From the NCBI GenBank assembly GCA_947561395.2, contig OX387185.1, forward strand, positions 46,076,602 through 46,140,601: a stretch of 64,000 nt of DNA, written 5' to 3'. Below, one piece after another: positions 1 through 11,666 of the stretch. This DNA is from Buxus sempervirens. Taxonomy: Eukaryota; Streptophyta; Magnoliopsida; Buxales; Buxaceae. Position 1 is the first letter of the stretch. The number at the start of each line of letters is the position of its first letter. The notes beneath the pieces are model-generated. The model was not told the origin of the DNA and made no database searches. It worked only from the letters and a program-made list of their open reading frames with translations. The position numbers and the translations under genes were made by a program.

Positions 1-497
1 ATGGCCATGAAAACCTGCAAATCCTTGTAGAAAGGAAATTTTATTTACTTAAGGTGTTCACAAGAAAGAATTAAAACTATAGAGACAATCATCAAAGCAA
101 CTACTAGATATGAATCATCAAAGCAACTACTAGATATGATATTAAAAGTAGACTTCAAAAAGGAAACAATATAAACCATCAAAACACTTCTAGGAGGGAA
201 TTAAGGATGTGGCAATTAATAAGATGTTCAAGAATAGGAAGACATCAAAATGAAGGAAAAGAAAATTCTGAAAATGATTATTCAAGTTGATTTATGTCTG
301 AAAATGATTATTCAAGTAGACTTCAACACAGGCTGTCTTCGTCAGTTGAGCCCCTCTATGACATGACATTTGACTTCTGCTAAGAATTTAATTCAAAAAA
401 GTATATTAGATATTTGTGTATTTCATTTTAAACTTTGAAAACCAATATCATAGAGAATTAGTAGTACCAGTAAATGTTCCATGATGCTCAATCTTCC

Positions 498-905
498 TCA
501 AAGATCATCAAGCTCCTTATGGACGTTAGCCATTTCTTTATCCTTAGTTGAAATAATTTCTCTTAGTTGCTCAGCTTCTTCTCTCCATGCTGTAGCTTCT
601 CCACAAGAACGGCATGAAGTGGATCCCCATATGCTAGTAGGGGTCGGGCCCATACCATAGCCACGGACTCGGCCTGGCCTCTCACGTCCCATGACCCTAG
701 CATATACATCATCACGACCATCTTCATCTTGTGATCTTTCCAATGTTTGTGAAATCAATTCTTCCATTTTTTCCTAAAGTAAGTATTTAGACTATTAGTA
801 TAATCACCTATAAATTTACAAATACTTGAAATTTACACAAGGACACTTACAATTGCCTCTGCAGCAGTTGCATCTACAGTTGTGCCATCTACAGCTCTAC
901 AGCAT
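498..905 (-). pseudogene. Transposase_24-like (En/Spm, CACTA) fragment, two exons
   Basis: The minus-strand reading frame at 498-773 encodes a peptide with the GRERPGRVRGYGMG block followed by an Ile-Trp-Gly. This is typical of the C-terminal part of plant Ptta/En/Spm transposase-associated proteins (Transposase_24 family), and it is followed by a charged coiled-coil-like tail and a stop. A good acceptor (CTTTAG, at 774-779) precedes it. An upstream exon ending at 851 with a GTAAGT donor adds an Ala/Glu-rich stretch (AVDGTTVDATAAEAI) in compatible phase. The rest of the protein is not visible, so this is a remnant. It lies on the same strand as the CACTA-type terminus at 11221, which suggests one decayed element. 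The family call rests on the motif; membership in a single element is inference. Confidence 0.6.
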
Positions 906-2892
906 AACAATGTTGCCTTGGCTGGGGATGCCTAGGCTTTTGAGGGGACTTCATTTATATTCAATGCAAGCTCCAGCTGCATTACTATCTGGGAGCTTAC
1001 CCCAAGAGCAAGTTCCATACGAGAAAAGCTTCTGGGGTGCTTTGGAAGATCCATTGCGATATCTAATCATTTTTATAACATTCTCACAGATGTGAGCTAT
1101 TTCTGAAATCATCAAGTGAATATTTAATCATGCTTTCTTTGATTTCAGGATTTAAGGATCAAGCATGTGAAGTAAAGGGGAATGCTCCTCTAGGTTGAAA
1201 AGCTTTTGATTAGGCAAGAAAACCAAGATTTTTTTCATCTCAAAATTCAATAATCAGATAGATATATTTCATCAACATCAGGACCCATGTCATAAGGAAC
1301 TCAAAAAATGAGAAAATTACACCCAGCTTCAACCTGGCACCCTCAAGAGAAAAAATGGAAGGAAGAATGTCAATGGGACAAACAGGAGAAATTTGATATT
1401 GGATCCTTGTGTTTCAGATCTAGAAGTGAACCTAGCTTTTCTACTGTTGCTTTGATTGGAATTAGCAAATGAAAAATCAGGACTACCATTTGGTTTCAGC
1501 TGCAATCATAGAAGTATTTAATTTTTAGCAATCTTATGAAAATAGTTTAAGAACTTGAACAATCTTTGGTTTTATGAGGGGAGAGAGGGGTTGTGAAAAA
1601 AATGAAAACATTGGCCACTGCAATATTGCACTCTCCCATATGTCTGTTATGAACCACACAATCTTTTTTCTGTTTTATTCAAGGAAAATTTCACGCAAGA
1701 AGGGGTGATTATAATCAATTAATGGGGTTTCACATCCTTAATTAATTTGATCTTCAACACAAGAAATGACATCCTGGCTTCTATTATTATTACTATTATT
1801 TTATGCAGAAGTTCCAGGTTTCTCTCTTGTAGTAGAAGGTTCTAAGCCACATTATTTGTTTCGGATCAAAGAATTTGACTTTTTCTTTGGTCATTTTATC
1901 TTTTAGTGACTTCTACCTTGAATGTTGACTTGAACCAATTTTGAACATCTGGGTCTTGGGTACAAGTCTTCACAGAGAGAGAGAGAGAGTAGTTAATTTA
2001 TTTGTATTTATTGTTCAATTTATTGTCTTCAAAATAATCAGATCTGTTATTCTTCAACTGAAGCAGAACTGGTAAACGATAATAAAAGGAAAAAAATGGA
2101 AAGAAGGAATAAAGGTCGTCAATCTATTATATATAAGACTATATTATTCATCTATTGAACAATAAGGGCATATATAATGCATTTAGGTTAATGACATAGA
2201 CATGCAATCATACAAACTGTGGAAAGGGGTGGAGAAAGCAACACAAAGAAAAACAAACAAAATTGAAGCTTGAAATGATCTTGAAAGTCTCAGTTAACTA
2301 AACTAATTGTATATTAACCTTGAACCCGAAGACTTGATCACCACCCCAAGGTTGAAAGAAGTAGAACTTGAATTAAGTCAAGTTAGGAGTGCTAAAAATT
2401 AAATACTTGTGGTAGTCCTGATTGTAGCTGCAATCTTATGAGGTCCATTTTAGCAACCCTATGCTGAGCACTTGGATGTTTTAATTATCCAGGTCATGGC
2501 TCAAGCCAGTTCTGCCTGCAATCCAGGTTAAGCAAAAACAGATACTCCCAAGGGGCAACAGCCTATTCAGAGGGATGAGATCAGAGTCTAAAATGGTTAG
2601 ATTCTATTTTCTGCTACATTCAATGTATGGAACACGGTCCAAGAAGAAACAGCCTATAAGATGAAGCATTGAGCTTATTATCTCCTACAACTAGCACACT
2701 CGAGAATTCAGGTCAGGATCATTCCACCAGAGAGACCCAGAACTGGGTGAAGCATAAACCAAAAATCGGACAGGCAGTCTCATTTCAAACTTTTATCGAT
2801 TTAAGAAGAGAGTGAATCATCTAGGGTTGGACCCATAAATGGGTCCAACCGTAGATGATTCAATTCATTTAAGAATACACCCAGGAACCTCT
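906..2892. other. Non-coding stretch, no gene recognised
   Basis: AT-rich sequence without a recognisable protein family. It holds a short (GA)n run near 1975-1990. It may be the interior of the decayed CACTA element whose protein fragment lies at 498-905. Confidence 0.4.
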
Positions 2893-2900
2893 TTCATTGG

Positions 2901-3296
2901 CAAGGTTTACAGTTTCGGCGGCACGCGGCGGCGTGCCGCCGAAATTTCGGTTTTTTGCCCCCAGCGATGCGTTTCGCTAGGGGAAATCGTTAATTTGTGT
3001 CGTTCTCGAAACGGACCGAAATTTCGAGCGAAACGGTCGGCGTGCCGACCGAAACGGGCGAAACGGTCGAAAAATGTAATTTTTTTAAAAATTTTTTTAG
3101 CGAAACGGATGGCGTGCCGGCGAAACGGAGCGGCGTGCCGTCGAAATTTCGCCGAAATCTAAAAAAACATAATTTTTTATTTTTTTTTGCCATTAAAATT
3201 TTTCCGGCGTTTCGGCGGCACGCCGGCGGCGTGCCGCCGAAATGCCGTTCGGTGCCCTGGGCGGCACGCCCAGGGCCACCGAAACTTAAAACCTTG
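2901..3296. mobile_element. hAT-type MITE with GC-rich repetitive core
   Basis: The 396-bp element begins CAAGGTTTACAGTTTCGG and ends with the inverted counterpart (CAAGGTTTTAAGTTTCGG on the minus strand), 16 of 18 positions matching. It is flanked on both sides by a perfect 8-bp direct repeat TTCATTGG (2893-2900 and 3297-3304). An 8-bp target-site duplication with CAAGG-type ends is the signature of the hAT superfamily. The interior is built of many variants of a short motif (GGCGTGCCG followed by CGAAA) in both orientations, so it is strongly self-complementary and much more GC-rich than its surroundings. It has no transposase; the overlapping small frames are by-products of the repeat. Confidence 0.85.
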
Positions 3297-3304
3297 TTCA
3301 TTGG

Positions 3305-4084
3305 TCAGCTAGAGGAAACAAATCAAACCTTCTCTGCTTCGTGTCCTAATGCATGCAATAACCTAATGGCTTAATGCTATAAGTTTTAAAAGGTCACAAA
3401 TCCATATGCAGGTTCATCAAGGGAGAACCAAAGCATGTGTTTTCAACATTCATCTAATCTAGAACTATACTACAGATGATCCACCTCATTTCCCTTAATG
3501 TATGTCCCCATGAATGAAGCTCATAATAGCTAAATTGCCTGTATTTGAATGGGTCACAGATTCCATTAGCTTCAGTAGAAAAGGATCAACAGGTTTTGCA
3601 ATTTCATTTTGTTGAAATGTTTGAAAACATTAGAATTTTAAGCATGACTACATGGGATGTCTCTTATGACATACCATCCAGAAAGTAAGTTAATGAAAGC
3701 ACCAAAGTTTTGTTTCAAACTACAAAAGGGGCGAAATAATGCTGGAAATTGTTGCAACTATAAATAACTTCTAAAACCTTGAAACATCCTATAGAGCCAA
3801 ATAGATGAGAGCAGTGCAGTTTCAATTCTACTGGATTAGCAGATCTGGAACTTGACTACAATTATTCAAAGCTACTCCAACTATTAAACTTCTGCACCTC
3901 AAACTAAGATTGATGTTTCATTGTCAATATAAAACCCCAAACTCCAAATTCCTTGCTCATTGGTGTATATGGCTGTAAGTTACCAGATAAAAGAGAAGAA
4001 AGTACCAAAATCACAGTGCAAAGATTTTAAATGATTCACGCAAAAGTGCTACATCCAGGAGTAAAGATGATCAAATTTACATCC
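3305..4084. other. Non-coding stretch between insertions
   Basis: No coding potential or known motif recognised. It is the pre-insertion sequence on the left of the solo LTR at 4090 and probably part of the decayed CACTA interior. Confidence 0.35.
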
Positions 4085-4089
4085 ACCAT

Positions 4090-5901
4090 TGTGAGACATG
4101 GGAAAAAATCAATTTCCATTGACTTCCTCAATCATCACACGGGATTAAATAAAACAAGGAGTCGCCACCATTCAATTTAGGTGTGAATGGACACCAAAAT
4201 ATTAAATAAGCACAAAAGGCACTTTTAGGGTAAAAATAACCCTCCAAAATAAAACAACCAGAGATGGGTAAGGGGATTAAGTTATGAACAGGGGAAGGTG
4301 TTAGGCACCCCTATTCATCCACACAAGATAGTTGCCAGGTATTGTTCATGTTTTACAAAGGAAAAAAGGCTTGCTATAAAAATCCATGAAAATCACAAAA
4401 AAGACAAAATTGTATGGTTTTTTCATATGAATAGTCTGATTGATCCAGAACTTTCAAATATGATCATACCATTCCTAGGGTTTCATGATCAAAATAAAAT
4501 TGAGATAAAATCAAATAAAATCAATTTAAAGTGAAAAATCCAAAAATCTGGCTTCAAGTTAAATTCTAGAAATCTAGAAAAATATGATTTTTATAAAATA
4601 TTTCAAAATTGAACTTGAATAGTCCAGGACATAGATAAAGCCCAAATTTCATATTAAATCTGAAAATCAAAACCAAAAATACTCATGTTGATGAAGAACA
4701 TCAAAAGGGGAGAATTTAGACCGTAGGGTCTTCTCTCGAAAAGGAAAAAGGACTCAAAAACAACATCATGAAACCTTAGAATTTATTTTCAGGCTTTTGG
4801 AACCAGATCTACTATATTGATCATGATAAATCCAGGATCTTAGCCTAAAATCACAAAAATCACGAAAACAGTGCTGTAGGTGCAAAAGTGGCAAAAATCC
4901 AAATTTTATAAAAAAGTGGGGATCTCATGCTATAAACATCATAGATTCATGTTATTCATTCAGATATATCATAAAAACCATTAAAACATGATCAGGATAT
5001 TCAAAGCAGCCACATCTCACAGATTTGAGCACATGGGGGTCTACCCTACGGATCCACCTGTTCTCTTTTCCCTTAGCTCTCTCTTCACGTTTTACGGCTA
5101 GAGAGGATTCTTGACGTACTTGGAGATAGGTTTGGTTACACAAACACAATCACAGGCTTTTTTCTAGAAAAAAGGAGAAAAACAGATATGGGGTTCTATT
5201 CTAGGGATCCACCTGTTCTCTTTTCCCTTAGCTCTCTCTTCACGTTTTATGGCTAGAGAGACTCTTGAGGTACTTGGAGGCAGGTTTAGGAATACTAGAT
5301 ACAAAAGATGGCCTTATTCTACAGCAATAGAGATGATCCTATTACATCTAGAATTGAAGACAGAAAATAAAAGGGAAAAGGGACTTACCTGGATTGAGCA
5401 AGCAAAGCAGCAGGGGTTCCTCTTCTTCTCTTGGAGCTTCTTAGACTTCAAATTTTCGTGGCCCTTTGCTTGAGGAAAGACCCTCTATTTATAGGCAAAC
5501 CCAGGGGCATGGTTGGTCCAGAAGGATATATCCTGATTCTTAAGATAGAGTGAAAGACAGAGATAATGCCCATCCATAGCCAACCAAGGTGGCTTCAGCG
5601 AATAAAAGACGTAATTTGCTCATTTAAAGGTATATTGGACTAAAGATAAAGCTCGGAAATCGAGAGAAGAATAAAACTCGCACGAGTCTTTAGTGACCGT
5701 AAATCATTTACGGTCCAACGGTGACCGTATTTCCAATACGGGCGCGCCTGACCGTAGAGACACTTCGGGCGTGACCGGCCCGTGAATAAAATACGGGCAA
5801 AGCCTGCTTTGTCAGTTTTTATACATTTTTGACCTGTTTTAAGTTCTAATTACATGTTTTTACTATTTTCTCATTCTGTAGTGCAATTTGGGGTGTCTAC
5901 A
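4090..5901 (+). mobile_element. Solo LTR (Tat/Ogre-like gypsy style), TSD ACCAT
   Basis: The 1812-bp unit starts TGTGAGACAT and ends GGGTGTCTACA (TG...CA). It is bounded by a perfect 5-bp duplication ACCAT at 4085-4089 and 5902-5906. Near its start it has the GTCGCCACC block and then AAGGTGTTAGGCACCCC, a layout I know from long LTRs of Tat/Ogre-type gypsy elements. A TATA-like TATTTATAGG near 5487-5496 puts its promoter on the plus strand. It contains an internal direct duplication of about 85 bp (roughly 5049-5135 and 5205-5286). No internal domain or second LTR follows, so it is a solo LTR left by LTR-LTR recombination. The lineage is less certain than the boundaries. Confidence 0.82.
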
Positions 5902-7952
5902 ACCATAATTGTAAATATTACACAAGGCAAGTAATAATCCACACTTTAAGAGTCAACCTCAAACTCCCAAGAGATAGAACTAATACTATTACAACCTCAA
6001 GAGCCCACTCTTGGAAAGTGTAACGCCCCGGATCCGGGTTACGTAATGGATCCGGGTTACGTAATGGAACCGTAACTCGTACCCGAGGGTTAGATAATAA
6101 AACCGCAGGATCTATATCAGAGTGTAAGAAACATGACATTCAATTTATTATTACCAAACAAAATATCAGAGTTCACTAAAATATCCCAATCTCCCAATCA
6201 CAATGAATTGAAAGAATTACAATTCAAAAGTTACTCACTATCTCCAATGGAAATTTACAACAAAAATGTATCACAGAAATCACTCGACAAAATAATCCTC
6301 TCCCCTATACTCGGGGTTAGCTGCGTCTGGCTCAATCCCAGGTATATCGTCCTCACCAGGATCTGAAAACAAAACAAATCAAAACGGAATGAGATACGAA
6401 TATCTCAGCAAGTAGCATATGCGTGCACAAAACATTTATATTAGTTCTAAAACATGCTTCAATAGTAAAACATGCATTCGAAACGATAATCAATCTTTAA
6501 GAGTAATCCGAGTAATCCAAATACAACATATATAATGATAAAGATCAATAGCAACAGTCCAACGCATAATAACGATTCATAAGTGCAATCATCAAAAACC
6601 TGACCACGGTGGACTCATGAAATAAACTACCTTTTACTAGTGTAAAACCAAGCTCACTATGCCACCCTCCGGCTTATGTGCGAAGCCGAGACACACGGTC
6701 ATCGACTTATTGCGGAAGAACCCATTCAGATACAGAAATGGGTTGGCATGTACTATCCTAACATAGCCGCAGCCAACCAAATACAGAGAAGGCCTCATCG
6801 AGCTACATGATGGAACGCATGCGCAAACAAGGTATTACTACTAGCAAAGATCAATCCATTTCACTACCTAGCTCTTATCTTTGACAAATGTGGATCCACA
6901 CCGAGTTATGCCATCTATACTCAAATCAACAATAAAAATAACCGGCATATTTCAGTAGTGCTAATCAATCATCATCACCCTCCAAGATACATGGAGGAAA
7001 CAAATCCTCAATCCAAGATACATGGAGAGGTCCCAACTCATTCTGAGATACACAGAAATTAAGTAACATCTTCTCATTTGAACAATAGATAGAGAAAGTC
7101 CAATAAACAGATTTATTTCCAAACCAATTTGTTTTAAAGTTCTCTTTTTCCCGAACTATTGCATAAAGTTCCTTGGTTGTCAAAAATTGATAAAACTGTT
7201 CAATCTCGGTTAAACCGACAAAATTGAGTGTCTAAACCTGAATTTAATTGTTATTATTGAACAAACTGTTATTAGTTTTCTTTAGTTCAAAACAGAAATT
7301 TATATGCCGAAATATAAAATATTATTCTTATTTAACCAAAATCCGGTTCAGCAATGACAATTCCTAATAGGCATCTAAATTGTGCTCTTTACTACACTCC
7401 ACTTCCTCTAATTATTCTTATTTACTAATGCCAGCAAGTTCCTATGTATTCTACAGATTCCAAGTATAAAGGTTAATCATAATTCAGTTTTCCTAACATC
7501 TTTCCCAAGACCATGATTCAATAGCCTTTCCAACTTACATACTAACCCACATAAACCTCAGCTCCAGCACATATGATTGGCTCCAACTCACCTAGTTTAC
7601 CCCCTTTTTAGTGCTTAACCAATTTCCTAAATTTCCTTTCTTTATAGTCACTACATTTTCTGATTTAAGGTAGCAAAAAGGGGAGCTGACCGCCAACTTC
7701 TATCAAGGTGGCAACACTCCATGCAAGAAAACATTTCCCACTTAAGATGTCATTCTATCAATTTCTGCACCAAAACAACATGGACCACCTTATGTTATTA
7801 ACATACCATGGATTTAACTAAAATACTAACAACCTTGATTGTAGATCAGTGGCTGTTGGCATACTCAACAGCTGCCAACATCTATGGTTATGCTGCTGGA
7901 AATAATCTCTGAGAAGGTTGGCTCCAGCTCATAATTTAGCATCAATCCAACC

Positions 7953-7953
<1 letters not shown>

Positions 7954-7997
<44 letters not shown>
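7954..7997 (+). repeat. Homopolymer run of 44 C
   Basis: Uninterrupted C tract directly seen within the solo LTR at 6019-9734. Such a length is unusual, and its exact size is not reliable in short-read or long-read assemblies. Confidence 0.9.
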
Positions 7998-7998
<1 letters not shown>

Positions 7999-8429
7999 AC
8001 TAGGATTGAACCTTTAATTTCCACCTGGTTTTCTTTATTGATCAATCTACTCCAATACTAATCAGGTCGCACAACCAAAATTTATTAGTTATACATAACA
8101 GCACCTAGGAGATTCCCTATTGCCTTACTCTACCCAGTTTCAGCTTTTACCACTTGGAATTCACTCAGATTTCCCAACATTTATATGCTCTTCAAGACTC
8201 CTTACCTACAAATAGTTGAGTTATCTAAGAGTTAAATCTTTAAAGGACTTATTAACCATCACACAATTTAAGTAATATGCTGTTGGTGCTGACCCAGGTG
8301 AAGTAGGCGTCAACCAACCCATTAACTTTCAGTTGTCATGATTTTCCAGCACCTTGGCATCCAAAGCAACACATGCTCACTTGATTTTTTATCACTAATT
8401 TCATTCTAATTAGAACTCCTGCTAGCTCA

Positions 8430-8610
8430 ACATAATCTTAAGATAGTGATAAGGAAATAACAGTAAACTCAGCAATTCCCAGCACCTTTGCATTCAAAGT
8501 AATACATGCTCAACATAATCTTAAGATAGTGATAATGTAATATCAGTAAACTCAGCAATTCCCAGCACCTTTGCATTCAAGTAATACACAGTAAACTCAG
8601 CAATATTAAT
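8430..8610 (+). repeat. Tandem duplication of roughly 80 bp
   Basis: The phrases CATAATCTTAAGATAGTGAT and AAACTCAGCAATTCCCAGCA each occur twice in direct order here, and a third partial copy (AAACTCAGCAAT) follows. It lies inside the long solo LTR. Confidence 0.75.
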
Positions 8611-9739
8611 ATAGATTTGCCACTCACATTTAACCTAGAACCTTCTTAACTACCTATGCATTTTAGACCTCTCAAACGAAATTAACCTAGCCACTAATCA
8701 AACCACCTACGATAGAAATTTATGCCAAGCTTTTCCAAACCAAAAATCCTGTTACAGCAACATAAATTCTTGCTCCAAATATGCCATACGTGATAACTTT
8801 TGCTAGAGTTCATCTTTAGCATAAACATAGAAGTTCTACCACTACAGATCTGCCATAAAAATCTGATCGCAGCAACCATCATATCTAAATAAACATGATC
8901 GCCTACAACAGCAGAAAATAGAGTTCGAATTTTCTTTTGCATGTTCATTATCATATCACAATTCATTTTCCTTCTAGTTTTACACATTCAAATTCAAAAT
9001 GAGGATAGCTACTTACTTCTGAATTTTGTCTTCCAATTTCTGGAACCTTAACGCATGATTCAATCTCTAATTCCTTATTCCCAACCGAAAGATCTCACTG
9101 AAATTCCAACAATTTAATTACAAATCAGATCCACTCCGATTGGCATTCCTACTCCAAATTAAAAGAGCATTCCAGGAATTAAAAACCTCATTTAGATAAC
9201 CTTACTTGAAATTCGTTTCTCCACAACTTGGATCTCTAAATCAGAACTGGTATCTACCGAAATCTGATAGGAGCTTTTTCTCTAAGAGAAATCCAATCGG
9301 CCACAGCACTATCCTTTGACCTCCATAAAAACTTCCAATTCAGAACCAGCACCTGCAGCTCCACCTCTTCTTCTTGCCGAGAGCTCCAAGTTCCCTTCGT
9401 TCAAATGCCCAAAAAAAAACAACGACTGAAATCTCTTATGCTTATATAGTTTTAAAACATGATGCCATGCTTTGGCACTCCACATTTTTTTCCTATACCA
9501 GCAGCTCAAATAAAGATTGCATCTCTTATATTTTGCCACCTCATCCAAGCAAAAAATCAACTAAATACAAATTCTGAAACTTCTCATACCTTATGACTTA
9601 AATAGCCCGGCCCGCACAAGACACTTTTCCGATTTAAACCAATAACCTCCTTTCTCTGCAAAATTAATTAATTACCATTACTTTAATCACTACCATATAA
9701 ATATTTAAATTTTCCAGAAATTAGGGATTTTACAGAAAG

Positions 9740-10855
9740 AACACATGACAACAAGTCTCTCACACTCAAGTACATCCAAGATCCCAGAGATCCCAAACAT
9801 AACAGCACCTCAAGAGACCAGTACTAAAGATAAAAATGCACAAACTTCACAAACAATTTTTACACAAAAATCCAAATAAGACCTAATCCTAAAACTGTAC
9901 AAACATGCTAATTTTTTATTCCTCTTTTGATTTAGTGAACATTTTCATCTCTCATTGAAATAAGATGCAAAATGAGTCATTTTTCATTTGTAAATTATAA
10001 ATACAACATTGATAACAACAGCAATACTTACTTAAATCAAGATGTGACCAACATCAACTTAAGTATACAAACATCTACAGAGAGACAAGCATTATTTCAC
10101 ATTAAGGCCAATATGTTAAAACACATGCTCAATTACAAGTATTGTCAATGATAAGTATTCCAACATTGATTACTACTCCAAATACTGATACACAATTTAG
10201 GACTTGATAAGTTTCCTTGCTGTGCGTAAAATAGATGCTTACTTTTGACGTTGGCAGTAAAAGGGAAATTGAAACAAAATCGACATCGAAGAAAACCTCA
10301 TGTGCAAATAGTTTAACAATCTACTAATCACTAAATAAGCAACGAAAAAAAATGAAATCTATCAAAAAAATTCTTAAAGGTAGTATTCAATAATGAATTA
10401 ATAACAAACCCTAAGAAATCAAAGATTTAAAGAAAAAAAAATGAGAAATCGAAAAACAAAATAAAAACCTAAATCTAAACAACTGTAAGAATGATCTGAA
10501 AAGGAAACTGAAAAACCTAAAAAATTGTAATGACGATCACAACAACTCAATCACAAAAGATGAAAAACAAATCAAATAGACAAACCTTTGTCTTGTAGAA
10601 ACTTCAGAAAATTGCAAGCTCCTTCCGCTTCAAAAAATCGCCAAGCTCCTTTCACTTCAAATCCGACAGAAAAGAAATTTTTACACATCTGAGGCACTTT
10701 TATATATTCCTGGTATATTTGAAAGAAAAAAAAACCTACTGTCTATCTTTCTTTCTCGGATTCACCAGTTTTCGTGACTGCAAGTTGGTCATCCGCGTAG
10801 TCACTTTAGAAAACGGGACAGGTTAAGAAAAAAAAAATTGTCAATTATACTGTTT
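9740..10855. other. Non-coding stretch, possible CACTA interior
   Basis: AT-rich sequence between the solo LTR and the CACTA subterminal repeats. No protein family recognised. On the minus strand it could hold the 5' part of the decayed element, but no exon could be supported. Confidence 0.3.
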
Positions 10856-10859
10856 GCAC

Positions 10860-11221
10860 ATGGAGCGTGTTGGAGGTGTAGACTTGTGTAACTGCATTTG
10901 ATAGAAAAGTGCATTAATGATTTGTTTTATAGAGGCATTTTTTTATAAATGCCGTAATAATTTGCTTTGTAACTGCATTTCTTAAAAAATGCCGTAATAA
11001 ATTGTTTTATAGGGGCATTTAATTATAAAATGCCTTAATAAATTATTTTATAGCGGCATTCATTAGGAAAATGCCGTAATAAATCATTTTATAGTGGCAT
11101 TTTTCTAAGAAATGCCATAATAAATTGTTAAAAAAACGCCGTATTAAGGCACTTATAAGGGCACTTTCATATAAATGCCCTTGTATTAGTGTCACTTTAT
11201 CACCCTTTTTTTTTTGTAGTG
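10860..11221 (-). mobile_element. CACTA (En/Spm) terminus with subterminal repeats
   Basis: Read on the minus strand the end begins CACTACAAAAAA, the classic CACTA terminus (plus-strand GTAGTG at 11216-11221). Immediately inside are about six degenerate units of roughly 55-60 bp built on GCCGTAATAAATTG and TTATAGNGGCATTT, typical of the subterminal transposase-binding repeats of these elements. The partner terminus is not visible and may lie beyond position 1. The Transposase_24-like fragment at 498-905 is on the same strand and fits as the 3' part of the same element, in which the hAT MITE and the two solo LTRs would be nested. Confidence 0.65.
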
Positions 11222-11239
11222 ATGGGTTCCTATTCAGTG

Positions 11240-11352
11240 AATGAACGACCGGTGGAGAGAGGCAAGAGAGAGAGAGCAGAGAGCAGAGCGAGAGGGGCGA
11301 CAGAGAGAAAGAGAGAGGCCAAGAAGAGAGAGAACAGAGGGAGAGATAGAGC
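11240..11352 (+). repeat. Purine-rich (GA)n low-complexity tract
   Basis: Degenerate GAGA-rich stretch just outside the CACTA terminus. It produces several spurious overlapping open frames on both strands and has no coding evidence. Confidence 0.75.
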
Positions 11353-11511
11353 CGTTATGGTGGGGCTCTTTGGAATGCAAGCTGGCAATATACCTTTTTT
11401 TTTTGTTTTTTTTTTGGAGGTAACGAGCTGGCAAATATACCTTTTAAGTTTTAACCCAAATTGTTACCGCAAAGAAGTTATGGTGGGGCCTTTTGGGGAC
11501 TAAGTGTTGCA

Positions 11512-11666
11512 GATGAGATCCTGTACAACCTTTATCTACAAACTTATATGCAGCTTTTCACAAGATCATGCCATGTGTATTGTGAATGACATATCTGTAA
11601 ATTTTTAAGCAATCCTATGAAAAGTTGCATATAAGGTTGTAGATAAAGGTTGTACAGGATCTCATC
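11512..11666. mobile_element. Foldback MITE with about 48-bp arms
   Basis: The left arm starts GATGAGATCCTGTACAACC, and the right arm (11617-11666) is its near-perfect reverse complement, leaving a loop of about 50-60 bases. It is flanked by a 10-bp direct repeat TAAGTGTTGC (11501-11510 and 11669-11678). A 9-10 bp duplication with long arms suggests a Mutator-type or foldback MITE. It has no coding content and sits just downstream of the kinase copy A stop codon. Confidence 0.75.

Larger units (their letters stand above)
6019..9734 (-). mobile_element. Long solo LTR, TSD GAAAG
   Basis: This unit of about 3.7 kb starts TGTAACGCCCCGG and ends GGGATTTTACA. It is flanked by perfect 5-bp repeats GAAAG at 6014-6018 and 9735-9739. 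Read on the minus strand it begins TGTAAAATCCC and ends GGGGCGTTACA, a common LTR end, and a TATA box (CTATATAAG, near 9441-9449) lies in that orientation, so I place it on the minus strand. No gag-pol domain or second LTR is visible. It includes a 44-base C run at 7954-7997 and a tandem duplication of roughly 80 bp around 8430-8600. An alternative is a short LARD-like non-coding element, but no internal LTR copies were seen. Confidence 0.75.

Noticed and set aside
2839..3374. Three overlapping frames with repeated AKRMACRR/GVPAKRSG-like motifs, which look like a repeat protein
   Set aside because: They fall within the GC-rich repeat core of the hAT MITE; the periodicity comes from the DNA repeat and exists on both strands.
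8430..8610. CRISPR-like spaced repeats
   Set aside because: The repeats are a simple tandem duplication inside an LTR of a plant genome; no unique spacers.
11189..11503. Open frames rich in Arg/Glu in the GA-rich stretch
   Set aside because: They exist in all frames of a purine repeat and show no domain.
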